A stretch of DNA of 27,152 nucleotides. It comes from JBBSEZ01 sp038239195. GTDB lineage: Bacteria > Planctomycetota > Planctomycetia > Gemmatales > Gemmataceae. The position numbers were made by a program, and so were the translations under genes. Location: contig JBBSEZ010000085.1 of the NCBI GenBank assembly GCA_038239195.1, positions 1-27,152 on the forward strand, written 5' to 3'. Position 1 is the first letter of the stretch, and the number at the start of each line of letters is the position of its first letter. This document shows, in pieces, positions 1 through 10,377 of this stretch. Below the pieces are notes generated by a model. It saw nothing but the letters and a program-made list of their open reading frames with translations. It was not told where the DNA came from and did no database searches.

Positions 1-227
1 CGACTCCAGCTAGCAACAATCGAGCCGAACACTATTGGGCCAAGGGGGATTGCAAGAGAAAATTCCCATTATTTTAGGAGGAACCACACAAGCGGGAGAA
101 TCGGCAGCTGCGGGTTGTGTTCAACGCACCGGGAGAGTAGGGTGCATGCTGAGAACAGCCCTTGCTCTTGCTTCGCTGGGTCGGGAGGAAGAGGCAGGCC
201 CAGCCCGGTGGGATGGAGGCGGCGACG
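1..227. other. Leader region, possible 3' end of an upstream gene
   Basis: The first ~130 bases are visibly richer in A and T than the rest of the window. Reading from base 3, an open frame runs to a TAG at 75-77, so this could be the last ~24 codons of a gene that begins outside the window. The fragment is too short to identify. A strong Shine-Dalgarno-like AGGAGG lies at 76-81, but no ATG or GTG follows at a usable distance. Nothing else recognisable is present before the ribosome site of the next gene at 215-219. Confidence 0.2.
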
Positions 228-542
228 ATGAGTCCGTCCGGCGGTCGGCTCAATCCGATTGTCGCGAGGGCGGGGCAGAATCAGTCGGCGGTCGAGGCCC
301 GCCTTCTTCTACCCAGCCGCGCGGACTTGGAGCAATCGCGCCTGGGTGCCCAGGAAGCCCTGCGACAAACGGGCACGCCTCGATCAACCCCCATCCAGGT
401 CACCGTCGAGGGCGTGATCTGGGACGGGCACCATGCCGTGCGGGTAGCGGCCGAGCGAGGCGAGACGGTCGAGGTGCGCGTGGTCCGCCTGCTGGTGCCT
501 CCTGCGGCCGGGCTCACTATCCTCCAACTCCCTGTGAGGTAA
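228..542 (+). CDS. Small ParB/Srx-like domain protein (possible toxin-type)
   Basis: This is a 104-aa protein of unknown function. I chose the ATG at 228 because GGAGG (215-219) lies 8 bases upstream; an ATG at 213 is possible but has no clear ribosome site. Residues ~55-85 contain PIQVTVEGVIWDGHHAVR followed by AAERGETVEVRVV. This resembles the strand, GHHR-loop and helix core of ParB N-terminal/sulfiredoxin-fold proteins, where the loop binds nucleotide. The final Arg of the usual GHHR is displaced (GHHAVR). The rest is a short polar N-terminal part. Such small ParB-like domains also occur as C-terminal toxin modules of polymorphic toxins, so a toxin role is possible but inferred. Only 5 bp separate it from the next gene, so the two are probably co-transcribed. 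It could equally be a remnant of a longer protein. Confidence 0.6.
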   Translation: MSPSGGRLNPIVARAGQNQSAVEARLLLPSRADLEQSRLGAQEALRQTGTPRSTPIQVTVEGVIWDGHHAVRVAAERGETVEVRVVRLLVPPAAGLTILQLPVR

Positions 543-547
543 CGATC

Positions 548-835
548 ATGAACTGTCCCCCCGACGTCGCCAGGGTGCTTCTCGACGTCCTCCGGCTTGC
601 CGCGCTAGAAATTCGCGCCAGGGGATGGCAAGGGGACGCCGCCGGCTGTGCCGTCGCGGCCGATCACATCCACAATCTGCCCACGCTGCTGGGGGAGTTC
701 TCGGATGACCTGCTGCGGTTTTATTGGGACGTCGAGCGCCCCGAGTTCGTTCGGAGAAGCAAGGGGGCCGACCTGAGCGAATATAAATCGCTGTGGGCGG
801 AGCTCGCCGAGTTGCTTCCCACGCGGGCGCGGTAA
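548..835 (+). CDS. Small hypothetical protein, partner of the ParB-like gene
   Basis: This 95-aa acidic, helix-rich protein starts at the ATG at 548, five bases after the stop of the ParB-like gene; GTGAGG (534-539) is a plausible ribosome site. I do not recognise a named family. Notable is the stretch AADHIHNLPTLLGEF, then DDLLRFYWDVERPEF, then a Trp- and Leu-rich end (SLWAELAELLPTRAR). There is no signal peptide or membrane segment, so it is likely cytoplasmic. A small helical protein directly after a possible toxin would fit an immunity or antitoxin role. That is inferred from gene order only. Confidence 0.6.
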   Translation: MNCPPDVARVLLDVLRLAALEIRARGWQGDAAGCAVAADHIHNLPTLLGEFSDDLLRFYWDVERPEFVRRSKGADLSEYKSLWAELAELLPTRAR

Positions 836-899
836 TCTGAGGAGCGGTGACGAGAAGTACTCGGCCCATCTCTCTTCTGTCGGCCATTGATCGGTCCGC

Positions 900-1898
900 T
901 CATTCCGCTTGCCAGCGGAACGCCGGCTGAACCTCCGGGTTGACGACCTTCTCGGCCGGCCACTCGCCGCGGCTCAGTGAGGCGATGGCCTCAGCCGCCG
1001 ACTGCGCCATGTCGTCGCGCGAGCGCAGGTCCATCCCGGCCGCGTGTGGCGTGAGGAGGACGTTGTCCAGCTCGAAGAGCGGGTGTTTCCCCGCAGGCTC
1101 TTCCTCGAACACGTCCAGCGCCGCCCCGGCGATGCGCTTCGTCTTCAGCGCCTCGTAGAGGTCGGGCTCGTGGACGACGGCGCCGCGCGCCGTGTTGATG
1201 AGGAACGCCGTCGGCTTCATCCGCGCCAGCGTCTTCTTGTTGATCAGGTGCTTCGAGCCCGCCGTCGCCGGCACGTGCAGCGACACGAAGTCGGCCTCGG
1301 AAAGCACGTCCTCCACCGACAGCAATGCGACGCCGTGCGCCTTCGCCCAGGCGACGTCGGCGTAGGGGTCGTGGGCGACGACGCGCATCTCGAAGGCCAG
1401 CGCCCGCGTGGCGACCGCCTTGCCGATGCGGCCCAGACCGAGCAGGCCGAGCGTGCGCGTGCGCAGCGGAAGGTTGGTGCCGCGCGGCCAGGCGCCCGCC
1501 TTGGTGCCGAGGTGCTGGGACACCAGACTGCGCGTCAGGCCGAGCATCAGGCAGAAGGTGTGCTCGGCGACCGAGCCCTGGTTGGTGTTCGGGGCGATGG
1601 CAACGGCGACCCCGTGCCGGGTGGCGGCGGGGACGTCCACGGCGTCGTAGCCGACGCCGACGCGGGCGATGACGCGCAGTTGCGGACAGGCCGCGAGGAC
1701 GCGCGCGGTATAGGGCTCGGAGCCGGCCAGCGAGGCGCGGACGCCCACGAGGGCGGCGAGGAGCTCGTCCTCGGTGAGTTGGTGGGGGAGGCCAGGGTAG
1801 ACGAGGTCGAAGCCGGCGTCGCGCAGCGTTTGCCGGAAGGGGGCATTGACGTTGGCCAGGGTCATGGGAGCGATGAGGACTTTCGGCATGCGAACCAT
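900..1898 (-). CDS. D-isomer-specific 2-hydroxyacid dehydrogenase
   Basis: This 332-aa enzyme should interconvert a 2-oxoacid and a D-2-hydroxyacid with NAD(H) in the cytoplasm. It shows the two-domain plan of the phosphoglycerate/glyoxylate reductase superfamily: a split substrate domain (RVGVGYDAVD near 79-88) around a Rossmann domain with GLGRIG at 154-159. The catalytic triad is visible as Arg238 (NTARG), Glu267 (FEEEP) and His285 (TPHAAG). The usual Asp of the RGxxVDE block is His here (VVHEPDL). No ACT domain is present, so it is not a full-length SerA, and the substrate cannot be named. The ATG at 1889 is an alternative start; the GAGG upstream fits neither perfectly. It is the last gene of the five-gene minus-strand run, 45 bp after pxpC. 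Confidence 0.9.
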   Translation of the reverse strand: MVRMPKVLIAPMTLANVNAPFRQTLRDAGFDLVYPGLPHQLTEDELLAALVGVRASLAGSEPYTARVLAACPQLRVIARVGVGYDAVDVPAATRHGVAVAIAPNTNQGSVAEHTFCLMLGLTRSLVSQHLGTKAGAWPRGTNLPLRTRTLGLLGLGRIGKAVATRALAFEMRVVAHDPYADVAWAKAHGVALLSVEDVLSEADFVSLHVPATAGSKHLINKKTLARMKPTAFLINTARGAVVHEPDLYEALKTKRIAGAALDVFEEEPAGKHPLFELDNVLLTPHAAGMDLRSRDDMAQSAAEAIASLSRGEWPAEKVVNPEVQPAFRWQAE

Positions 1899-1943
1899 AG
1901 CCTCGGGAAAGCAATAGAGGTCGATCAGCGGGCGAGGGTGATT

Positions 1944-2927
1944 CTATGAAGAGAAGGCGTCTGCCGTCCGCAGCCGGCGTTCCCATTCGCGCAGCGCCTC
2001 TTGTCTGCGCCGATAAAGTGCCTCCGCCTCCTCCAGTTCGATGCGCACGAAGCAAACGCGCTCCCCCGGCCGCAACTGCCCGACCCGGTCGAGGTCGGCG
2101 GCGATCACCTGGGCGATCTTGGGGTAACCGCCGATGGTCTGGCCATCGACCCCCAGCACGATGCACTGCCCGTCGCGCGTCACCTGCACCGTTCCCGGGC
2201 AGACGGGCTCCGACACGAGCTCGCGCGCCGGCAATCGCAACGGCCGCCCCTGCAAGCGCAGCCCCATCCGGTTGCTCGCCGGGCTGACCGCGAACGCAGG
2301 GCCCTCCTCTGCACGCGAGGAGGCGAAGAGCTCCTCGGCGTGGAACCAGTCCGCTTGTGGCCCCGTTAGAACGCGCAACGGCGCAATCCCGCCCCGTCCG
2401 CCGGCCGGTACGCGCGCCGCCAACTCCCAGTCGCGGGTCGCGCGGACGAACCGCCTGCCGATCGAACCGGGCGAGCAGCGGAGCTCGTCGCCCGCGCGCA
2501 CGGGCGCCAGCCCGGACCGGCTGCCGAGCACCATCGGCGCCTCGAGCCCTCCCCGAACGCACAAATAGGCCCTCATGCCGCGCGGCGTCCCGCGGACGTG
2601 CAGTCGCTCGCCCGGGCGGAGGGTGAAGGTGGTGCCGGCCGTCAGTTGCTGCCGATCGCTCACCAAATCGAAGGGCGCGCCATGGAGCACGCAGGCGAGC
2701 GAACAGGTCGCCTCAAGCGTGGGCCCGGCGAGGCCGATTTCGAGGGCGGCCGTCCAGGGATCGTTGCCGACCAGGGCGTTGCCGATGGCTAGCGCGAAGC
2801 GGTCGGCAGCGCCGCCGACGGGAACGCCCAGACTGCGGGCGTGGGGCCGGCCCCGATCGACCACCAGCGTGTGCAGCCCGGGGGCCATCACCTTCAGGGC
2901 CCCACCGCTCGATACCGGATCGCTCAT
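1944..2927 (-). CDS. pxpC: 5-oxoprolinase subunit C (biotin-dependent carboxyltransferase/KipA family)
   Basis: This 327-aa protein matches PxpC (KipA, carboxyltransferase-like cyclophilin-fold domain), the partner of PxpA and PxpB in the ATP-dependent opening of 5-oxoproline to glutamate. Recognisable pieces are the N-terminal APGLHTLVVDRGRPHARSLG, then GVPVGGAADRFALAIGNALV, and the C-terminal VLGVDGQTIGGYPKIAQVI followed by LRPGERVCFVRI. Length is normal for the family. Its ATG overlaps the pxpA stop (ATGA at 2924-2927), so the two are almost certainly translationally coupled. The usual third partner, pxpB/kipI, is not between or beside them. KipA-type proteins can also act in kinase inhibition or urea carboxylase-like complexes, but the pxpA neighbour favours 5-oxoprolinase. 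Confidence 0.88.
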   Translation of the reverse strand: MSDPVSSGGALKVMAPGLHTLVVDRGRPHARSLGVPVGGAADRFALAIGNALVGNDPWTAALEIGLAGPTLEATCSLACVLHGAPFDLVSDRQQLTAGTTFTLRPGERLHVRGTPRGMRAYLCVRGGLEAPMVLGSRSGLAPVRAGDELRCSPGSIGRRFVRATRDWELAARVPAGGRGGIAPLRVLTGPQADWFHAEELFASSRAEEGPAFAVSPASNRMGLRLQGRPLRLPARELVSEPVCPGTVQVTRDGQCIVLGVDGQTIGGYPKIAQVIAADLDRVGQLRPGERVCFVRIELEEAEALYRRRQEALREWERRLRTADAFSS

Positions 2928-3628
2928 GGCAGCTCAAAGGCCCGGAGGGTGAAGCCCCGGCCCGCCAGCGCATCTCGCAGCGCGCGCACGAACGCCAGGG
3001 CGTGGGGGTTGTCGCCGTGGACGCACAGGGTGCGCACGCCGCGCGAACGGACCAGGTCTTCGGCCTGGCGCACCGCCTCGGCGGCGTCCTCCACGAAGGC
3101 GTCGGAGCGCGAGCGCGGCACGAGCGAGCCGTCGGGCAGGTAGCGCCGGTCCGCGAAGCCCTCGGCGACGAAGTGACAGCGCCCGGCGCAGAGCGCCTCC
3201 AGGCGAGAGCCGGGCAAGCCCATCACAGGGAGCCCGAACGCCGCGGCGGCAGCCACCACGGGCCGAGCGTAGGCGTCGTCGCGACAGGCCATGTTGTACA
3301 GCGCGCCGTGTGGCTTGACGTGGGACAGGGGCAACGCGCCGGCGGCGCGGGCGAGCCCCGCGAGCGCGCCGATCTGGTAGACGCAATCGGCGAAGACCTG
3401 CTCCTCGCTGCGGGCCATTTCGAGCCGCCCGAAGTTCTCGCGATCTGGGAAGCCGGGATGAGCGCCGCGCTGCACGCGGTGCCCGATGGCGGCGCGCAGC
3501 GCGGCGAGGGCCGTCGCGGGATCGCCGGCGTGAGCGCCGCAGGCGACGTTGGCGGAGGTGATGAGGGGCATCAGCTCGGCGTCGAACGGACAGCCTTCGC
3601 CGAGGTCGCAGTTGAGGTCGATTTGCAT
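2924..3628 (-). CDS. pxpA: 5-oxoprolinase subunit A (LamB/YcsF family)
   Basis: This 234-aa LamB/YcsF protein is subunit A of bacterial 5-oxoprolinase (pyroglutamase), acting in the cytoplasm to recycle 5-oxoproline. Family blocks appear in order: IDLNCDLGEG at the N-terminus, SANVACGAHAGDP, GAHPGFPDRENFGR, HVKPHGALYN, EGFADRRYLPDGSLVPRS and LCVHGDNPHA. I chose the ATG at 3628 because the conserved domain begins at once there. An in-frame ATG at 3646 would add six residues; neither has a good Shine-Dalgarno, which suggests read-through from the upstream gene 26 bp away. It overlaps pxpC by four bases. Usual family length is about 240-255 residues, so this one is complete. Confidence 0.92.
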   Translation of the reverse strand: MQIDLNCDLGEGCPFDAELMPLITSANVACGAHAGDPATALAALRAAIGHRVQRGAHPGFPDRENFGRLEMARSEEQVFADCVYQIGALAGLARAAGALPLSHVKPHGALYNMACRDDAYARPVVAAAAAFGLPVMGLPGSRLEALCAGRCHFVAEGFADRRYLPDGSLVPRSRSDAFVEDAAEAVRQAEDLVRSRGVRTLCVHGDNPHALAFVRALRDALAGRGFTLRAFELP

Positions 3629-3654
3629 GGGGGTTGAGGAACGCATGCGAAACG

Positions 3655-3990
3655 TCAGCGGCGTAGGAGGAGGTAATTCACCAGGCCCGTCGCCGCACTG
3701 CCCACGAGCGCCCCGACGAGGGGACCGACCACCATCCACCAGCGCCGGCCGCCTTCCTCCCAGGTCGTTTTCAGGTGCGTGTGTTGTTGTTCGAGGAGGG
3801 CAATCCGGGTGGTCAACGCAGCGAACTCGCTCGCCGTTTTCGCCTGGAGGGTCACCAGGTTCTCGGCAATTTTCGATCGCTCGGCATCGAATGCGCGCAG
3901 GTCCTCGTCCAGCTGGCGTACGCGTTCCGTCAGGATGGCGGTCGCTCGGATCAACTCGTCGATCTTGTCTCCGTGGGTTTTGCCCGCCAT
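3655..3990 (-). CDS. Hypothetical coiled-coil protein with C-terminal membrane anchor
   Basis: This is a 111-aa protein of unknown function. Residues ~8-80 are a charged, heptad-like helix (DELIRATAILTERVRQLDEDL onward to LTTRIALLEQQHTHLK) typical of a coiled coil. A Trp-rich joint (EEGGRRWWM) is followed by one hydrophobic segment, VVGPLVGALVGSAATGLVNYLLL, ending in RR. This suggests a tail-anchored inner-membrane protein with a cytoplasmic coiled coil. GGAG lies about 9 bases before the ATG, inside the preceding gene, whose stop is one base upstream, so the two are coupled. No family name is recognised. It may have nothing to do with the oxoprolinase genes beyond shared transcription. Confidence 0.75.
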   Translation of the reverse strand: MAGKTHGDKIDELIRATAILTERVRQLDEDLRAFDAERSKIAENLVTLQAKTASEFAALTTRIALLEQQHTHLKTTWEEGGRRWWMVVGPLVGALVGSAATGLVNYLLLRR

Positions 3991-3991
3991 T

Positions 3992-4327
3992 TCAGCCGTC
4001 TCCGTTCGCTCCGACGTCTTCGAGCAGGCCCTGAACGAGACGATTCAAGCGAGCCTGTAACAAGTCCCCCCATAGCCACCGGAGGCGCTTGCGCACGCGG
4101 CTTGTCTCCCTCAATTCCTCGGGGGCCAACCGTGTCCGCACCTCCTCGGGAGCGTCCCTGATCTGGAGGGTGGCCCATTTGTGGCCGGCCTCCTCTTCGT
4201 AGCCCCACTCCGCCTGGGCCTCCGCGTGGGAGGGCCCCACGACGGCCTCCAGTTGCGGCGTTGCCTGTTCGGCCAGGGAGAGCAATTCGGGAGACCGCCT
4301 GATTTGTTCGTCATAGGAAACGTTCAT
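3992..4327 (-). CDS. Small hypothetical protein
   Basis: This is a 111-aa acidic, probably helical cytoplasmic protein. The start at 4327 is chosen because GAGGG lies just upstream and the longer frame (to 4438) adds only low-complexity Arg-rich sequence. Visible features are an N-terminal YDEQIRRSPELLSLAEQA, a centre GYEEEAGHKWATLQIRDAPEEV, and a C-terminal helix RKRLRWLWGDLLQARLNRL. I do not recognise a domain. It is the first gene of the minus-strand run that continues through the coiled-coil protein, pxpA, pxpC and the dehydrogenase. Between it and mogA there are 121 bp without a gene. Confidence 0.65.
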   Translation of the reverse strand: MNVSYDEQIRRSPELLSLAEQATPQLEAVVGPSHAEAQAEWGYEEEAGHKWATLQIRDAPEEVRTRLAPEELRETSRVRKRLRWLWGDLLQARLNRLVQGLLEDVGANGDG

Positions 4328-4448
4328 GGGGCCCTCGAACCTTGGCGATCGTTCGCACAACCTTCTCCTCGTCGCATTCACCCTCGTCGCCAACATTCTA
4401 CCACCTCTCCCCTCCCGAACGCATCGCGGAGCGGGCAATCCGCCCGTC

Positions 4449-4988
4449 TCACTTCTTCGGCCGAAACGCCTTCACCACCGCCTCGTTCGTCGTCAGATAC
4501 GGCCCCTCGATCAGGTCGATGCAGTAGGGGACCGCCGGGAACACAGCCAGCAGACAATCGCGGATGGCGCTCGGCTTGCCCGGCAAGTTCACGATCAGCG
4601 ACCGCCCGCGCACCCCCGCCACCTGCCGCGACAGGATCGCCGTCGGCACCACCTTCAGCGACACCGCCCGCATCTGCTCGCCGAAGCCATCGAGCAACTT
4701 GTCGCACACCGCCTCCGTCGCCTCCGGCGTCACGTCGCGCCGCGCCGGGCCCGTCCCGCCCGTGGTCACCACCAGACAGCACCTTTCCCGGTCGCACAAA
4801 TCCTTCAACGTCTCCTCGATCCTCGGCCGTTCATCGGGGATGAGGCGCGGCACCGCCTCCCAGGCGCACGTCAGGATTTCCGTCAGGCTGTCGCGGATGG
4901 CGGGCCCCCCCAGGTCCTGATAGACGCCCTGGCTGGCGCGGTCGGAGACGGTGACGATGCCGACGCGGATCGGAGGTTGTGTGCTCAT
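4449..4988 (-). CDS. mogA: Molybdopterin adenylyltransferase (MoaB/Mog family)
   Basis: This 179-aa protein belongs to the MoaB/MogA family, which adenylylates molybdopterin before molybdate insertion. It begins IRVGIVTVSDRASQGVYQD, and carries the nucleotide/MPT-binding TTGGTGPARRDVTPEAT block at ~95-112 and the late LPGKPSAIRDCLLAV block. The ATG at 4988 is preferred over the upstream in-frame start at 5045 because AGGG lies about 8 bases before it and the conserved domain starts immediately. MogA and MoaB cannot be fully separated by eye; MogA is favoured because the whole fold is present in a single-domain protein. No other molybdenum-cofactor gene is in the window. It is divergent from the 701-aa membrane protein. 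Confidence 0.88.
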   Translation of the reverse strand: MSTQPPIRVGIVTVSDRASQGVYQDLGGPAIRDSLTEILTCAWEAVPRLIPDERPRIEETLKDLCDRERCCLVVTTGGTGPARRDVTPEATEAVCDKLLDGFGEQMRAVSLKVVPTAILSRQVAGVRGRSLIVNLPGKPSAIRDCLLAVFPAVPYCIDLIEGPYLTTNEAVVKAFRPKK

Positions 4989-5058
4989 GAGCTTCACCCT
5001 GGCCCAGAAGGGGAGAGAACCAACAAAGAGAGGGCCGCGTAACACTTTCCCCGCCGCT

Positions 5059-5071
5059 CCTTCTGCGAAGG
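5059..5071. repeat. Small perfect palindrome in the mogA/membrane-protein divergent region
   Basis: CCTTC, TGC, GAAGG forms a 5-bp stem with a 3-base loop in the 134-bp region between two divergent genes. It could be an operator or a chance hairpin; no -35/-10 pair is convincing here. Confidence 0.25.
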
Positions 5072-6054
5072 TAGGGGGCGGTGCGACGCCTGCCGGCCGC
5101 CCCCGCGGAGGAGGCCACCGCCATGATACGGATTCAGCAACTCTCCTTGGTCGCTCTGCGCCACCTCGTCGGCGGGGCCTCCGAGGCCCTCGGGCTGGGC
5201 GAGGCCGAGGCGCTGACGCGCTGGCTCGGCGAGCGCTTCGCCGACGGGGGCGAGCGCCTGCCCCACGCGCTACGGCGCGCCGCCGACCGCTCCTGGCGAG
5301 CCCTCGAGATCGCGCTGGCGGGCGAATCGCTGTGCAGTCGGTTCGACCGCGCCGACGACAAGGCGCTGCGCCGGCAAGTGCGCCACTTCCTCGAGAACGC
5401 TCCTCTCGGCCCCCTGCCCGGCCACGGCACCGAGTTCCGCCAGCGCTGCCTGAGCGAGCTCCAGACGGCGCGCCGCGCCGGCGCCCTGCTCCCCTCGCCC
5501 GTCTCCCCCGGCGATCTCACGCGCTTTGCCGCGCCCTTGCGCCTGATCGAGGCGGAAGCACACGCCCTCGCGGCACTGGCCAACGACGTGCGCCAGGCGG
5601 GCTACCCCACCCTCGCGCATCTGCTGGAGCTTCAGCCCGCGCCAGGCGAATCGCTGCTGGCCCTGGCCTACCGCTACTTCTTCCGGCGCGAGGTCGAGGC
5701 CGACGCCGAACTGGCGCGCGGCCTGGCCTTCGCGCAGATGACCGACCTCGCGGCGGCCCAGCGCGACGGCCTCCGTGCCGTCGAAGGCGTTCTGTCGCAG
5801 CACGGCGAGCAGATGGACGACGTGCTCGACTTGCTCGGCAGCATCCACGGAGGCGTTCTCGACGTCCAGGCCGAACAGCACCGCCAGGGACAGCAACTCG
5901 ACGAACTTCATCAGGCCGTCCTCCAGGCGCTGGCGCAGCATCAGCTCGACCGGCGCGAGCTTCAGCCGTGCGGCCGTTTCGCCGCGTGCGGAGAAAGCGG
6001 CCAACCTGCCGAGGGCCACGCCGCCTTCGGCGACGTGCTGCGCTGCCTGGCCGA

Positions 6055-6137
6055 CCTCACCCCCCAACCCTCTCCCCCCGCGGGGCTCTCCCCGCTCCGC
6101 GAGGGCCCCCCGGCCCCGCTCGTCCCGGAGCGTGAGG
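6055..6137. repeat. Repeat-like insert inside the 701-aa protein gene
   Basis: The segment starts CCTCAC (6055-6060) with a C-rich CCCAACCCTCTCCCC run and ends GTGAGG (6132-6137). An inner pair, CGCTCCG (6093-6099) and CGGAGCG (6126-6132), forms a second palindromic match. It translates in frame as LTPQPSPPAGLSPLREG and onward. Strings of the form GGGAGAGGGTTGGGG-TGAGG are, from memory, a common dispersed repeat in many G+C-rich genomes and often translate as LTPNPSP-type peptides. A repeat that entered coding sequence is therefore likely but not proven. Confidence 0.5.
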
Positions 6138-7192
6138 GCCGCGAGGTGCTCGTGCAGGCCATCCGCGACGCTGCCAGGGCTCGCGGGGCGCCTGCTTCCG
6201 CCGTCATTCTCTTCCTCCTCGCGATGCCGTTGGGCGCCTCCGCCGTCCCCAACACCATCCTCGGCATCGTCGAACGAGACCGGCACCCCGAGCAAATCTA
6301 CGGCGGCCTCGCCTGCGCCGGTGCCTCCCTCCTCCTCTTCCTCGCCGCGCGCTTCCTGTGTCAGCGCCGCCGCCGCGAGCTCCGCCAGGGGGCCCGGGCC
6401 GCGCTGCGCAGGATGTCGCGCGCTCGGCGCGCCGAGCGCCCCCTCCCTGCCCCGCCGGTCCGCCAGGTCCCCGACGCCGCGGCCCTCCCTCGGCCCCTTC
6501 GCCCGTCCCGCGACGCGTTGGCGGCGCGCGACCTACTGGTCGAGGCGATCTGCGCCGTCGCGCCCCGCGAGGGCTTTCCCTTTGCCGCCATCCCGGTGCT
6601 GATGGTTGCGACGGTGCTCCTGGTGGCCTCGTTCGTGAACGCGCTGGTGGCCCTCGAGACGGAGCTCGCCCCGGTGGCCTGGGTAGCGTTCGGGCTGGGC
6701 ATGGGCAGCCTCTGCCTGGCCTGCGTCGCCACGATCGTCTGCCGGTGGTGGCGCGGGAAGTTGACGGCAACCTTGCGGGCCCTGCGTACACGTTGCGCCG
6801 CGATCCTCGCCGACTTCCCCGAAGTCGCCTCCGGCCCCAGTGTGGGCGTGCCCGAAGCGCCTGTCGCCACGGCCTGGGAGTTGGTGCGCGCCCTCGAGCG
6901 GTTGTCCGGGCAGGCGCATTCGATGCGCTTTTGCTGCACCGGTAACAAGAACTGGAGCGGGCCCCTGCGGTCGTACGACCTGGTGATCGACGGCGAGCCG
7001 TTGGGGCCCACGACCATCCGCGACGGCTTCGACCACCAGTTCGCGACGACCAGAGGCAAACATCAAGTCCTGGTCCGTTATCGATTCGCCTCCGGCCCGA
7101 CGCCGCAACAGTCCCTCGGGCGAACGCCCCTCTCGTTCGAGTTCGTCATCGGCCTCGACGCGGTGTGCGAGGTCGAGCTGCGTCAGGACTTC

Positions 7193-9572
<2,380 letters not shown>

Positions 9573-9580
<8 letters not shown>

Positions 9581-10199
9581 GCGCCCCTCGCGAGCTCGAC
9601 GAGAAATCGCCCCCCAATTCCTGTCGCAGCCGCTGGAGAGCGCGCGCCCACAGAACGCGGGTGGCGCCCACGCTGCGCTGAAGGCGAACGGCGACGTCGG
9701 CGAAGGGCTGGCCCTCGAGATGGCGCAACACGAGCACCTCGCGGTAGTCGGCCGGCAAGCGCGATAGAGCGGCGGACAGCAGTTGGGCGCGCTCGTTGCG
9801 CAGCGCGCCCTGGCTCGGAGACTCGCCCGCGCTCCAGAGCTCCAGGCGAGAAGAGCTCGCCCGTTCGGGCAGCGGTTGCTCGCGCCCGACGCTGCGCCCC
9901 TCGGCCCCGAGATGATGGCGCACCTGCCGGATGATTTCGCGCTCGGCGATCCGCCGAAGCCAGGCGCACCACGCAGCCTCCTCGACGCCGGCAAACTGAT
10001 GCAGGTTGCGGGCGACGCGCAACAGCGTTTCCTGCACGACGTCGGAGCCGTCGAGGCGGCCGCGCAGCGCGCCGGGGCTGCGCTCGACGACGAGCGCGCG
10101 GATGAAGCCGCGGTAACGCTGCAAGAGCGCTTGCAGCGCGGCCACGTCGCCCGCCTGGGCCAGACGGACCAACTCAGGGATGGGAAGCGCGTCTGGCAC
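9573..10199 (-). CDS. ECF-type RNA polymerase sigma factor
   Basis: This 208-aa sigma-70 family protein is of the short extracytoplasmic-function kind. Region 2 (~25-100) contains FIRALVVERSPGAL, the core-binding and -10-reading GSDVVQETLLRVARNLHQF, and WLRRIAEREIIRQVRHH. Region 4 (~140-195) contains LSRLPADYREVLVLRHLEG, FADVAVRLQRS and a helix-turn-helix end RVLWARALQRLRQEL. It starts at a GTG (10199) without a strong Shine-Dalgarno. No anti-sigma gene is adjacent; instead the stop codon lies 8 bp inside the kinase gene downstream, an ECF-kinase arrangement known in planctomycetes, where phosphorylation may replace an anti-sigma factor. It is transcribed away from the iron-dependent dehydrogenase across a 178-bp gap. 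Target promoters are unknown. Confidence 0.92.
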
Positions 10200-10266
10200 G
10201 GCGGCGAGGGGGCCCTGGAGTCGTGGGGCGAGGGCGTGCGTCCATCCCGATTCTACCCGGATCGGA

Positions 10267-10287
10267 GGGCCCTTACCAGAAGGGCCC
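10267..10287. promoter_or_regulatory. Perfect inverted repeat between divergent sigma factor and dehydrogenase
   Basis: GGGCCCTT, ACCAG, AAGGGCCC gives 8-bp perfect arms with a 5-base spacer. It sits in the 178-bp region between two divergent start codons (10199 and 10378). It could be an operator shared by both genes or a hairpin in a leader. No T-run follows it on either strand, so it does not look like a terminator. Confidence 0.4.
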
Positions 10288-10377
10288 CGCCGCTCGCTTT
10301 GCGCGGGTGGCGCCCGAGGGTTGCCTCGCCCCGCAAAATCCGGGACAATGCGACTTCATCGCCCGGGGAGCCTCGTC

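Noticed and set aside
76..81. Strong Shine-Dalgarno AGGAGG in the leader
   Set aside because: No ATG, GTG or TTG follows at 4-12 bases with a useful open frame, so no gene is called.
35..835. A single 266-codon frame covering the first small gene pair
   Set aside because: Its first two thirds are low-complexity Gly/Arg/Pro sequence overlapping the better-supported ParB-like gene. Only the part from the ATG at 548 looks like a protein.
991..2562. A long minus-strand frame of 523 codons across two genes
   Set aside because: It is Arg/Ala/Gly-rich and out of frame with the recognisable dehydrogenase and PxpC. It shows no family motif.
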